From positions 1 to 64,000 of the forward strand of contig CAKPHG010000003.1 of NCBI GenBank assembly GCA_934157035.1: 64,000 bases of DNA, given 5' to 3'. The stretch is from an uncultured Clostridia bacterium (GTDB lineage: Bacteria > Bacillota > Clostridia > TANB77 > CAG-508). The number at the start of each line of letters is the position of its first letter. Positions within the stretch are counted from its first letter, which is position 1. Below the pieces are notes generated by a model, which did not search any database, was not told where the DNA came from, and was given only the letters and a program-made list of their open reading frames with translations. The translations under genes were made by a program, and so were the position numbers. Of the stretch, positions 44,137 through 51,567 are shown one piece after another.

Positions 44137-45421
44137 ATGATAAGTAATTTTGCAATTAAAAATAATAAAATTATCCTAAAGAACACTCGGAGAATATTTT
44201 GGTGCTTTAGGAAATTTTGAATATAATATTGGCGATAAATTATACGAATTTGCAACAATGAATTATGAAGATTTTGATAAATTAAAAGTAATGTACACTC
44301 AACTAATAGAACTTGTATGTAGAGGTAAGGAAGCTGATACAGAAGATGAAAATATGGATTGTTTTTTTAAGATGTTTCAAATTGTTAGAGCTTGTTTAGA
44401 ATTTTCTCCATATACTCATTTCTATACACAAGTTTTGATAGATTTGATAGTTAAAACCTATAATTTTAAAACATATAGAACAGATTTATTATTTAAATCT
44501 CAAATTGGTGTTTTTATTGAAAATTCAAAATATTCTCCAAAAGAACTTTATGAACAAATAGAAGAAAATCAGTATACTATTGAACTTATTTTTTATGAAT
44601 GGGCTAAGAAAATTGATAAAATTTCAGATAAAAAACATAAAGAATATGTAGAATACTTTGAAACAATAAGAGATTTACTTATAAATAACTTTATAGAAAA
44701 GAAGGCTGATTTAAAAGAAAGATTAGAATTAATTAGCAATTACTCTAATAATTCTTTAGTTAGAAGCTTAAGTGTTCCAGAAAAATTGTACTTATATGAA
44801 TCAAAAAGAGTATTTGACATTCATTATCTTAATACTAACCCAGCACACGCATTATTTTTAGATACAAAATTTAAAACAAAATATATAGCAGATACTGAAT
44901 TATCTTTTGAAGAAAGAAGATTAGATGTTGATAAAATAGTAGAAATTATGAAAGAAAAGAATATTGTTGCAGAAGAAGTATATGAAATTAAAACTGCAGA
45001 AGATCAAATTAGATTTGAGTTATTTAAAGTTATTCAAAACAACTTTGTTATAAATAAATGCGAAAATTGTGGAAGATTATTTATACCCTCCACCACTAGT
45101 AACAATCCTTATCAAAAAGGAAGAAGTGACCAGAAATATTGTAATAACTTATATTTAAATACTGGTAAAACTTGTAAAGAAATTGGTGCTTTAAATAAAC
45201 AAAAAGAAAAAGTTGAAAATAGTTCCATTTTACAAGAATATAATCGAGAATATAAAAGGATGCATGGTTTACACTATAAACACACAAAAGAATTTAAAGA
45301 AAAACAATTTAAAGAATGGTCCAAAAAAGCTAGAAAATTAAGAGATAGTTATAATGATGAGCAACTAGAAGATTTTAAAATTGAATTAAAAAATTTGAGT
45401 GATTTATACTGGCAAAAATAG
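44137..45421 (+). CDS. DUF6076-like zinc-finger protein, +1 frame break at an in-frame CGG
   Basis: The ATG at 44137 (after GGAGG) opens MISNFAIKNNKIILKNT, then an in-frame CGG (codon 18, 44188-44190); that frame ends ten codons on. Skipping the C reads T-GEYFGALGNFEYNIG and continues in an open frame to 45421. The downstream frame has a TAA four codons before the CGG, so the switch must be at or very near it. Total 1285 nt is 3n+1. The C-terminal part has CENCGRLFIPSTTSNN with later YCNN and KTCKEIG cysteines, the zinc-binding pattern of DUF6076-like proteins common on mobile elements. Its function is unknown. The gene has its own promoter and is convergent with the radical SAM gene. Confidence 0.75.
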
Positions 45422-45422
45422 A

Positions 45423-45462
45423 AGACAGCAGATAAGTTCTAATAGAACCTACCTGCTGTTTA
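45423..45462. terminator. Bidirectional terminator between DUF6076-like and radical SAM genes
   Basis: The imperfect hairpin AGACAGCAGATAAGTTCTA / TAGAACCTACCTGCTGTTT lies between convergent genes. Confidence 0.75.
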
Positions 45463-45466
45463 GCAG

Positions 45467-47098
45467 TTATTTAGATAACAATATCAATTTTGACTGTACA
45501 CAATCTTCGCCAGAAAAGCACACAATTTTTTTCTTTTGAGGATTCAAAATAATAGATAAAAAGTTTCCATACTGTTTTATAAAATCTTTGTGATTATTAA
45601 CATCATGAATACTAAATCTAAAATCTGTTTCCTGTGGATGACTATGTGCAAATCCAATAAATTCAACATTTCCAAATGAATCCTGATAGATCAAATCTGA
45701 CTTTGGTATATTTTCATTTATGATTGATACTTCGTCCATAATCTGACCGATACAGAAATCATCCATCGTTGCCATATTACCAGCTCGATTATATAAAATA
45801 GCTGGAACAAGATATTTAACTAAAGAAATGTTGCCAAGATTGTTTCCTACTAAAGCTACTTGTTGTTCATACAAGTTACTAGGATGACATTCTCCATAAT
45901 GGAAAAAGCCAAATAAATCCTTTGTAGCTTGTGGAGTAAATATAACTGTTTTGGGTGCTTCGAAAGTTGATGGCTTGACTGTAAGATGTTGCATTGTTCC
46001 GTTTTTTAGAACTAACGATGCAATTATATCATCATACGAAACATCAGCAGTTTCTGCCAATTCCACCTTTTCTGTAAAAAACTTTTTGTAACAAAACTGT
46101 GGTGTATTGGTTTCAAAGTCAAAGGTATGAAAACTATCACCTTTGCAGTAATTCCAATGCTCACATTCTTCACATTGCTTAGCTTTTGTTCTATTAGGAT
46201 TTCTGTAAAATTCAAATTTATTTTTCCAAACTTCACAAAAGTCATCCTTTAAAACATTGCCTTGTATCAACTCTTTTCTTCTTGGAATGTTAGGACATCC
46301 AAAAATATCACCATTTGAAAGAACTGATGCAACATGAATTCCAGTGTAGCAAGTAAATTTTTTACCTGTTGGGTCTAAAGTGTTTTCAGTATTGCCAAAA
46401 TAATGAGTACAGCTCCATACCACAGGAAGTGGAGAAGTTGAATGCTTTTTAATAAAATCAAAGAGAAAGAAATAATCCTCTTGATCAAGCATTAAATTTT
46501 CATTGTCTTGAGCTCTACCAATAGGGTCAATACCACTAATTCTAAGTGAGTCAATTTCTAGCATACTCAATAAGCGATAAACTTCTGGTAATTCAGAGAT
46601 ATTGTTTTTAGTTGCAATGAAAGTAACTTGAATGTGTTCAACAAAATCACTCTTTTTAATTTTTTCAATTGCAGAGACAATTCTATCAAAAGAACCCGGT
46701 ACATGTCTAAATTCTTCATGAGTTTTTTTCATTCCGTCAAGACTAATTGTAATTGTAGACATATGAGTCTCTTTCATTTTACTAATAACATCATCTGTTA
46801 TTAACATACCATTAGTTACTAATCCCCATTTGAATCCAAGCTTGTCTGCGTAGGCTGTGATTTCAAACAAATCTTTTCTCATAAGGGGTTCGCCACCTGT
46901 GATATTTAGCATAATAGCTTTTGTTCCAAAGTTTTTAGCTACATCATCAAGTACTTTTTTGAAAATTTCAGGAGATAATTCATCCTTTTTACTAGCCGTG
47001 CACCTGCTACCACAATGGTCGCAGAGTGCATTACATCGGCTAGTTACTTCAAAAAAGAGAGTATGCAATGGATATTTGCCATTTGAGTAATTGTCCAT
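45467..47098 (-). CDS. Radical SAM/SPASM enzyme fused to a JAMM protease domain
   Basis: 543 residues. N-terminal radical SAM domain with the 4Fe-4S cysteines in RCNALCDHC (22, 26, 29) and ITGGEPLM. A SPASM-type cysteine region follows (FTC-x(17)-GCPN; CEECEHWNYCKGD, 309-321). The C-terminal domain (about 370-543) has AHSHPQETDFRFSIHD: His485, His487, Ser496, Asp499, the JAMM/MPN+ zinc protease motif. Radical SAM/SPASM enzymes usually modify peptides; JAMM domains cut ubiquitin-like tails or process peptides. The partner gene is 19 bases upstream. The pair has clearly higher G+C and different codon use from the rest of the element, so it came from another donor. Substrate unknown. Confidence 0.85.
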   Translation of the reverse strand: MDNYSNGKYPLHTLFFEVTSRCNALCDHCGSRCTASKKDELSPEIFKKVLDDVAKNFGTKAIMLNITGGEPLMRKDLFEITAYADKLGFKWGLVTNGMLITDDVISKMKETHMSTITISLDGMKKTHEEFRHVPGSFDRIVSAIEKIKKSDFVEHIQVTFIATKNNISELPEVYRLLSMLEIDSLRISGIDPIGRAQDNENLMLDQEDYFFLFDFIKKHSTSPLPVVWSCTHYFGNTENTLDPTGKKFTCYTGIHVASVLSNGDIFGCPNIPRRKELIQGNVLKDDFCEVWKNKFEFYRNPNRTKAKQCEECEHWNYCKGDSFHTFDFETNTPQFCYKKFFTEKVELAETADVSYDDIIASLVLKNGTMQHLTVKPSTFEAPKTVIFTPQATKDLFGFFHYGECHPSNLYEQQVALVGNNLGNISLVKYLVPAILYNRAGNMATMDDFCIGQIMDEVSIINENIPKSDLIYQDSFGNVEFIGFAHSHPQETDFRFSIHDVNNHKDFIKQYGNFLSIILNPQKKKIVCFSGEDCVQSKLILLSK

Positions 47099-47117
47099 AT
47101 GCTCTCCTTTCGGTTAA

Positions 47118-47543
47118 TCAGTCAAGTTCATGAATTGAACCTGTCGTTACTACGCTGTCATTCTCCGAATACTTTTCAGCTTGATTCATTGCTTCTTCAA
47201 CACTCTTTGCCATCGGACAACCATACAGACATCTCATAGAACCAGGACTTCGATATACTGGTCTAGGTTCAGGTTCTCCAGGAACAATGATAATACCACT
47301 GTCTTCCTTAATGCCTAAGTCTTCCAGCGACCTATATTCATCTTTGCAAATCTCAACCTTACCATTTTCAGTGTTAAGATACACTTTAGTAGTGAGATAC
47401 GAATTGCGATAAGATGAAATAAATCCCAAGTCCCTGAGCTGCGCTTTGAGTTGAACCTCATCGATGTCATACGGAATTGTTACTTGTCTTGCTTCCCTCC
47501 GATTAAAAGTCACAAGAACGTGAATAGTCTTTCTTTCAGCCAT
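47118..47543 (-). CDS. Possible ubiquitin-like (beta-grasp) partner or substrate of the radical SAM-JAMM enzyme
   Basis: 141 residues. Residues 5-90 have a beta-grasp rhythm: RKTIHVLVTFNRREARQVTI, a helix DEVQLKAQLRDLGF, strands KVYLNT and KVEIC, then SLEDLGIKEDSGIIIVPG, which resembles the end of ubiquitin-like domains. The tail (91-141) has a CLYGCP motif (Cys105, Cys109) that could be modified or cut. Codon 15 is an in-frame CGG (47501-47499) followed by AGG, one of the few CGG codons in an open frame here; a +1 shift there would end the protein after seven residues. The G+C content marks it as foreign with its partner. Fold and role are inference. Confidence 0.6.
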   Translation of the reverse strand: MAERKTIHVLVTFNRREARQVTIPYDIDEVQLKAQLRDLGFISSYRNSYLTTKVYLNTENGKVEICKDEYRSLEDLGIKEDSGIIIVPGEPEPRPVYRSPGSMRCLYGCPMAKSVEEAMNQAEKYSENDSVVTTGSIHELD

Positions 47544-47733
47544 AATAGTACCTTCCTTTCGTTGAATAATATAAAGCTAATTTGTTACTAAAAACTACCC
47601 TCCTTAAATTTGTTTTCGAGTTTTACTATTTAAGCAATCACTCTATATTCAAAACTTGCAATCTGCAAATTTTATGTTACCATTATATATTATTTTTACT
47701 AAAAAATCAATAGAATAATTGCATCAAGCGATT

Positions 47734-48921
47734 TTATATTTCTAAATCCAATTCTTTTTCTCTATCTTCTTTTGCTATTTGTTTTTCTGCATCTAAATAA
47801 GTTCTAGTCTCTTTTTCAAACTTTCTAATTAAATTATCTTCTGCACCCATATCAAACTTTTGACAAATCCATTCTATAAACTTTCCTATGCTTTCTTTAA
47901 ACTTATCTATTACTCTGTGTAAATGGTTATTTTCTTTTTCTAAACTTTTTATTTTGCTTTTATATTTCCACTCTAAGTCGAATTCTTTTTCTTTATATTC
48001 TGACTTAATGTTTTCTACTTGATTATGCATTTCTTCATTATCAGCTATTATTGAATCTCTTTCTTTCTGATATTTTTCCACTTCTTCAATTATTTTAGTT
48101 TGTCTTGATAATTCTCTGTGTAATTTCAAATTATCTTTGTATAAATTTTGAATAATATCATCTTTAGGTTTTATGATTTCTTCTAAAATCTTTTCATCTC
48201 TTTTCTTTGATAATCTGTTAATATTAATATCAGTAATATCTGGAGCATCTGGTAATTCTAATTTTATATTTTTCAAAACTTCTTTTGTTTGTTTAAAATT
48301 AGTTATTTTCTTATATTCTTCAACAGAATAATGTTTTCTGTTTGTTTCTTCTTTGGGTAAACCCCTTTGCAAATTGAATCCATTTTCCAGCATATATTTA
48401 TAAAAAGCATCTTGTAATTGTCTGTAACTATCTTTTGCTTCCCAAAATTCACTACAAGCAAGTTTATCAATAGAATTTCCTTTTTTATCAGTTGTATGAA
48501 CTACTGGCAAAAAAATCAAGTGCATATGAGGTGTTTGTTCATCTCTATGCACTTTTGCAGATATTATATATTGTTCTCCTAAATCTTTATATTCCGTTAC
48601 AAATTTATATGCAGTTTCGAAAAATCTTTTTGTTTCTTCTTCGTCTATTCTTTCAAAAAAATCATGATCTGATGTTATTATATATTCACAAGCTATATTA
48701 CTTACTTTTTTAATTTGTCCTTTCAAATTATATTTCTCTCTTATTCTATCAAATTCTTTTTCGTAACTATATTGTGGTGATTTTATTGAATAATTCAAGT
48801 ATGACTTTTCTTTATCTATATTATCATTTGAATAATTTTTATTTTTTCTTTCATTGTGTCTAAATATTCCTTTCAAATTTTCTCTTTTATATTTTGTATT
48901 TCTTATTATCGCATAACTCAT
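47734..48921 (-). CDS. MobV/Pre-type relaxase (plasmid mobilisation protein)
   Basis: The start is the ATG at 48921 (MSYAIIRNTKYKRENL) after AGGAGG. The relaxase catalytic region is VHRDEQTPHMHLIFLPV, the HxDExxPHxH motif of MobV/Pre enzymes, preceded by the EYIITSDHDFF segment. A long coiled coil (about 265-380) follows. MobV relaxases nick DNA at oriT and lead its transfer through another element's conjugation machinery. No type IV secretion genes are present, so the element is probably mobilised in trans. Confidence 0.92.
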   Translation of the reverse strand: MSYAIIRNTKYKRENLKGIFRHNERKNKNYSNDNIDKEKSYLNYSIKSPQYSYEKEFDRIREKYNLKGQIKKVSNIACEYIITSDHDFFERIDEEETKRFFETAYKFVTEYKDLGEQYIISAKVHRDEQTPHMHLIFLPVVHTTDKKGNSIDKLACSEFWEAKDSYRQLQDAFYKYMLENGFNLQRGLPKEETNRKHYSVEEYKKITNFKQTKEVLKNIKLELPDAPDITDININRLSKKRDEKILEEIIKPKDDIIQNLYKDNLKLHRELSRQTKIIEEVEKYQKERDSIIADNEEMHNQVENIKSEYKEKEFDLEWKYKSKIKSLEKENNHLHRVIDKFKESIGKFIEWICQKFDMGAEDNLIRKFEKETRTYLDAEKQIAKEDREKELDLEI

Positions 48922-48951
48922 TTTTTCCTCCTTACTTGTGCTAAAACACAT

Positions 48952-49185
48952 CTAAATTTTTATATTATTGCTCATTTTCTAATTTGTGTTGTAACACAAC
49001 TACAATACTTTTTTAACGCTATTCGCTAAAAGTATTTGTTGTGGCAGGGAAATTATATTTCCCCACACCCCTTTGCCAAAAAAATATCTACATATTTTTT
49101 TCGTTTTAGTTAAAATTGCTATTTGCAACTTTAACTAAAAAATCAGCTACATGAGTAGTTCATCTACTTTAGTTGCTGATTTTAT
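48952..49185 (-). promoter_or_regulatory. Gap between relaxase and HTH gene, likely oriT region
   Basis: A 230-base gap upstream of the relaxase gene. It contains TTTGTGTTGTAACACAAC (around 48981-48999) and CTTGTGCTAAAACACA (around 48936-48951), related short inverted repeats, and a terminator hairpin for the HTH gene (AAATCAGC / GCTGATTT, 49149-49185). MobV origins normally lie just upstream of mob, so this gap is the natural oriT candidate. No oriT sequence was identified with certainty. Confidence 0.45.
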
Positions 49186-49707
49186 TTATACAAATACGTT
49201 TGCATTTGCATATAATTTAGTTAAGTCAAAGTTTGTATAATCTCTTCCTTTATAGTCCGATTTATATTTCTTATTACTATTCGAAGTATTATATATCTTT
49301 TTATTTTTTATATTATTTATTATATCTTTGTTATTTTCGCCTATAGGGTATGGTTGTTTTTGACTATCTGGATAGTTATTTTCTTCAATACCCTCTTGAA
49401 CTTTTTGACTATACCTATTGATGTTTTCGACTATAGGCATAATTTGTCTTTGTTCTATTTCTTTACTATCTGTTTTGTATTTTAATTTAACACTTATATA
49501 TCCTTTATCTTTTAATGAACTTATTATTTTAGATACTCTTTCATGTGTTACATTTACAATATTTGCAATATATTTATTACTTGCAAAGCAACTTCCTTTT
49601 TCTTCACTCAAATATAAAACCATCGAAAGTATTATTTTCTCCTTATCTGATAAATCTTTATTTAATAAAATTTCTGCTGGTATCCATAGTCCTTTTAGCT
49701 TTTGCAT
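49186..49707 (-). CDS. Winged-helix protein, probable replication or copy-control protein of the element
   Basis: The start is the ATG at 49707 (MQKLKGLWIPAEIL), seven bases after GGGAGG. LSDKEKIILSMVLYLSEEKGSCFASNKYIANIVNV and HERVSKIISSLKDKGYISVKL form a winged helix like those in plasmid Rep and DnaD-type proteins, with a polar C-terminal tail rich in Asn and Lys. The PIxENN-like repeats in the tail are disordered. It lies upstream of the relaxase. Confidence 0.65.
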   Translation of the reverse strand: MQKLKGLWIPAEILLNKDLSDKEKIILSMVLYLSEEKGSCFASNKYIANIVNVTHERVSKIISSLKDKGYISVKLKYKTDSKEIEQRQIMPIVENINRYSQKVQEGIEENNYPDSQKQPYPIGENNKDIINNIKNKKIYNTSNSNKKYKSDYKGRDYTNFDLTKLYANANVFV

Positions 49708-49792
49708 TGCATAGCCTCCCTTCGTTTTTATTCGCACCACGTTCAATTTTTTGGCTTTTAAATTTGCTTTTAGTATTATTTAAAGTCAAAAA

Positions 49793-49828
49793 AATAAAGC
49801 CTTAAATTTTCATTTTAAAGCTTTATTA
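49793..49828 (-). terminator. Terminator after the nuclease-like gene
   Basis: The inverted repeat AATAAAGCCTTAAA / TTTAAAGCTTTATT lies just past the stop, with a T run on the minus strand. Confidence 0.75.
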
Positions 49829-49842
49829 CAAATTAATTATTT

Positions 49843-51090
49843 TTATATTTCTAATAATCCTATATTATCCTCAAATATTTTTTTGCATTCTTCTTTAGTT
49901 ATATCTCCTAATTTATATTTTTCATATATTTTTAGTAGAGTTTGTGTTTCTATAATCAACGATCCATATCTTGTTGCTAAATCTTTTTGATGTTCATGTA
50001 TTTCTTGTCTTTCCTCTAGAGGTTTATTTCTTTGATGGTTTATAACTAGTAAACCTTTAACTTTTTCTTCTTTTCCTTCTTCATGTAATTTATCGAAATA
50101 GTTTTGAATATGAACTTCTAGCTGTGAAACATTTTTATTTTGAATTGCAGAACTTAATCCTTTAATTTCACCAACAAAGGTTATATCTTCTTTTTTTATA
50201 AGAAAATCTTCTCTGCCTTCATCAATAAATTTACTTGAATCATACTCTAATATTTCATCTAATATTTCGAGTACAACTTTTACTAATTCATCTCCATTTG
50301 TATATAGGATACTTTTATATTCTAAATTTTTATTTAACTGTTCTTCTAATTTTATATTTTTATCTTTCAGTTTTTGTATTTTTTCATTATTACTATTCTT
50401 ATCCTCTTCCAACTGTTCATCATTATAAAATTTTATATTTTGTATCCATTTAGGCATTTCTTCTCTCTCATTATTTTCTTTACAATAATTTGTAATAAAC
50501 AATTTTAATATATCAATATTTTTTAATACATTTAAAGTTGTTAAACAAATCTTATCTTTCTGTATTGTAGTAATCTTATTACTATTTTTAGAAAAAGTAA
50601 TTGCTTTAAATTCTTCTTGATAATTTGTAAAGTTAAAATCAGCGTCTATTTCTTTTTGTTCTATAGTTGTTTTTGTTTTTTCAAACGATAATTCTAAATT
50701 TTCTACTTTAAATAAGTTCGAACTTATAATTTTTATTAAATTAGATTTGTTATCTTTTAGTTGTATTGAATGAGTATATTTATATCTTTTACTTCCTCCT
50801 ACATATTCATAAGTTTGATTGTAATCAAATTCTTCATTTTGTGGCATTACTATAACTATTTTAGAAATACTACTATTTATTATTGCTTCTTTTATCGTTA
50901 ACAAATCTTTATAGCAATTAACATTAGTAGGCTGTGTTTCATTATATCTCCATATATATTCATTTGATAAATCAATTATACATAATTCAAAATCATCTAA
51001 AGCTTGTATTTCTCCCAATTTCGAAATCTTATATAATTTATCTGAATATTCGCTATATTTACCCACATCATAAGTTATTATTTGTATCAT
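49843..51090 (-). CDS. Probable PD-(D/E)xK nuclease with coiled coil, possible defence protein
   Basis: 415 residues. The N-terminal 190 residues have an alpha/beta fold of unknown type; a coiled coil lies around 230-262 (EEDKNSNNEKIQKLKDKNIK onward). The C-terminal region has REDFLIKKEDITFVGEIKGL, the D...(x)n...E-x-K pattern of restriction-like nucleases, then LEVHIQNYFDKL and GLLVINHQRNKP. It has its own AAGGAGATA site and terminator, and is the gene nearest attR. On a mobile element a nuclease of this kind suggests antiphage or anti-plasmid activity; that is inference. Confidence 0.6.
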   Translation of the reverse strand: MIQIITYDVGKYSEYSDKLYKISKLGEIQALDDFELCIIDLSNEYIWRYNETQPTNVNCYKDLLTIKEAIINSSISKIVIVMPQNEEFDYNQTYEYVGGSKRYKYTHSIQLKDNKSNLIKIISSNLFKVENLELSFEKTKTTIEQKEIDADFNFTNYQEEFKAITFSKNSNKITTIQKDKICLTTLNVLKNIDILKLFITNYCKENNEREEMPKWIQNIKFYNDEQLEEDKNSNNEKIQKLKDKNIKLEEQLNKNLEYKSILYTNGDELVKVVLEILDEILEYDSSKFIDEGREDFLIKKEDITFVGEIKGLSSAIQNKNVSQLEVHIQNYFDKLHEEGKEEKVKGLLVINHQRNKPLEERQEIHEHQKDLATRYGSLIIETQTLLKIYEKYKLGDITKEECKKIFEDNIGLLEI

Positions 51091-51148
51091 CTATTATCTC
51101 CTTCTATAAACTCTTTTTATATGCCCATATTTTACCACATTTTGTCGA

Positions 51149-51182
51149 AAAAATAAAGCCTAAGATTTTACTCTTAAGGCTT
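51149..51182 (-). terminator. Terminator just inside the attR end of the element
   Basis: The hairpin AAAGCCTTAAGAGT / AATCTTAGGCTTT, with T's, lies between the fused spoIIID 5' frame and the nuclease gene. It would stop transcription entering from the spoIIID promoter. Confidence 0.75.
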
Positions 51183-51311
51183 ACACATTATTTTCTATTT
51201 AATTACCAATCCCAATTTCACAACAGGATTTTTCTCTGCTAAGAAAACCTTTTTAATCTCAATACTTTCTGGAATAACTTGTCCAATTTTTCTACCGTTC
51301 TTTAGTGTTAC

Positions 51312-51326
51312 ATCTTTGTGTACTGT
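51312..51326. repeat. attR core of the spoIIID element
   Basis: ATCTTTGTGTACTGT is identical to attL at 41048-41062. The element-side arm TTCTACCG (51290-51297) ends 14 bases from the core, mirroring CGGTAGAA near attL. Confidence 0.88.
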
Positions 51327-51434
51327 AGATTTACTAACTCCAAACTTTTTTGCAGCACCTCTTACTGTATCTTTTGAATCTATAATATAATGTGCTAACT
51401 CCATTGCACGCTCTTCAATTGAGTAACCTTTCAT
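51312..51434 (-). pseudogene. spoIIID: spoIIID 5' part, with start and DNA-binding helix
   Basis: The ATG at 51434 follows GGAGGT by seven bases. The protein reads MKGYSIEERAMELAHYIID, then VRGAAKKFGVSKSTVHKD, the SpoIIID helix-turn-helix. Past the core the frame runs into element DNA, giving 36 unrelated residues to a stop at 51195. Joined to the 3' part at 40901-41062 it gives an ordinary SpoIIID. SpoIIID is the mother-cell regulator acting between sigma-E and sigma-K, and it activates sigK in Bacillus. Confidence 0.93.
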
Positions 51435-51567
51435 AAAGAAAACCTCCATATTGAATACTTTTGTTTAAGTGTATTCATATGAAGGTTGTATTAGAACGTA
51501 TAAATTTTTTTATATTATATTTTTAATTAGAATCATTTTACAGGAAATTAGCTCTAGTTTTATAATT

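Larger units (their letters stand above)
41048..51326. mobile_element. 10.26-kb skin-like integrative element inside spoIIID
   Basis: The boundaries are fixed by the split host gene and by the identical 15-bp cores at both ends. Unit length is 10,264 bp from core to core. Contents in order: large serine recombinase, type III toxin-antitoxin, a small gene, a DUF6076-like gene, radical SAM-JAMM plus small partner protein, MobV relaxase, HTH protein, probable PD-(D/E)xK nuclease. A relaxase without conjugation genes suggests a mobilisable element rather than a phage. The element-side arms (TTCTACCG ... core ... CGGTAGAA in the circle), with 14-15 bases between arm and core, have the symmetry expected of a serine-integrase attP. 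Confidence 0.9.

Noticed and set aside
49012..49185. Possible CRISPR or tandem array near the relaxase
   Set aside because: The short inverted repeats are not regularly spaced and have no cas genes nearby; a terminator and an oriT candidate explain them better.
51195..51434. An open 84-residue SpoIIID-like gene with a novel C terminus
   Set aside because: The C-terminal half comes from element DNA past the attR core. The true 3' part of spoIIID is at 40901-41062, so this is the 5' half of a split gene, not a variant regulator.
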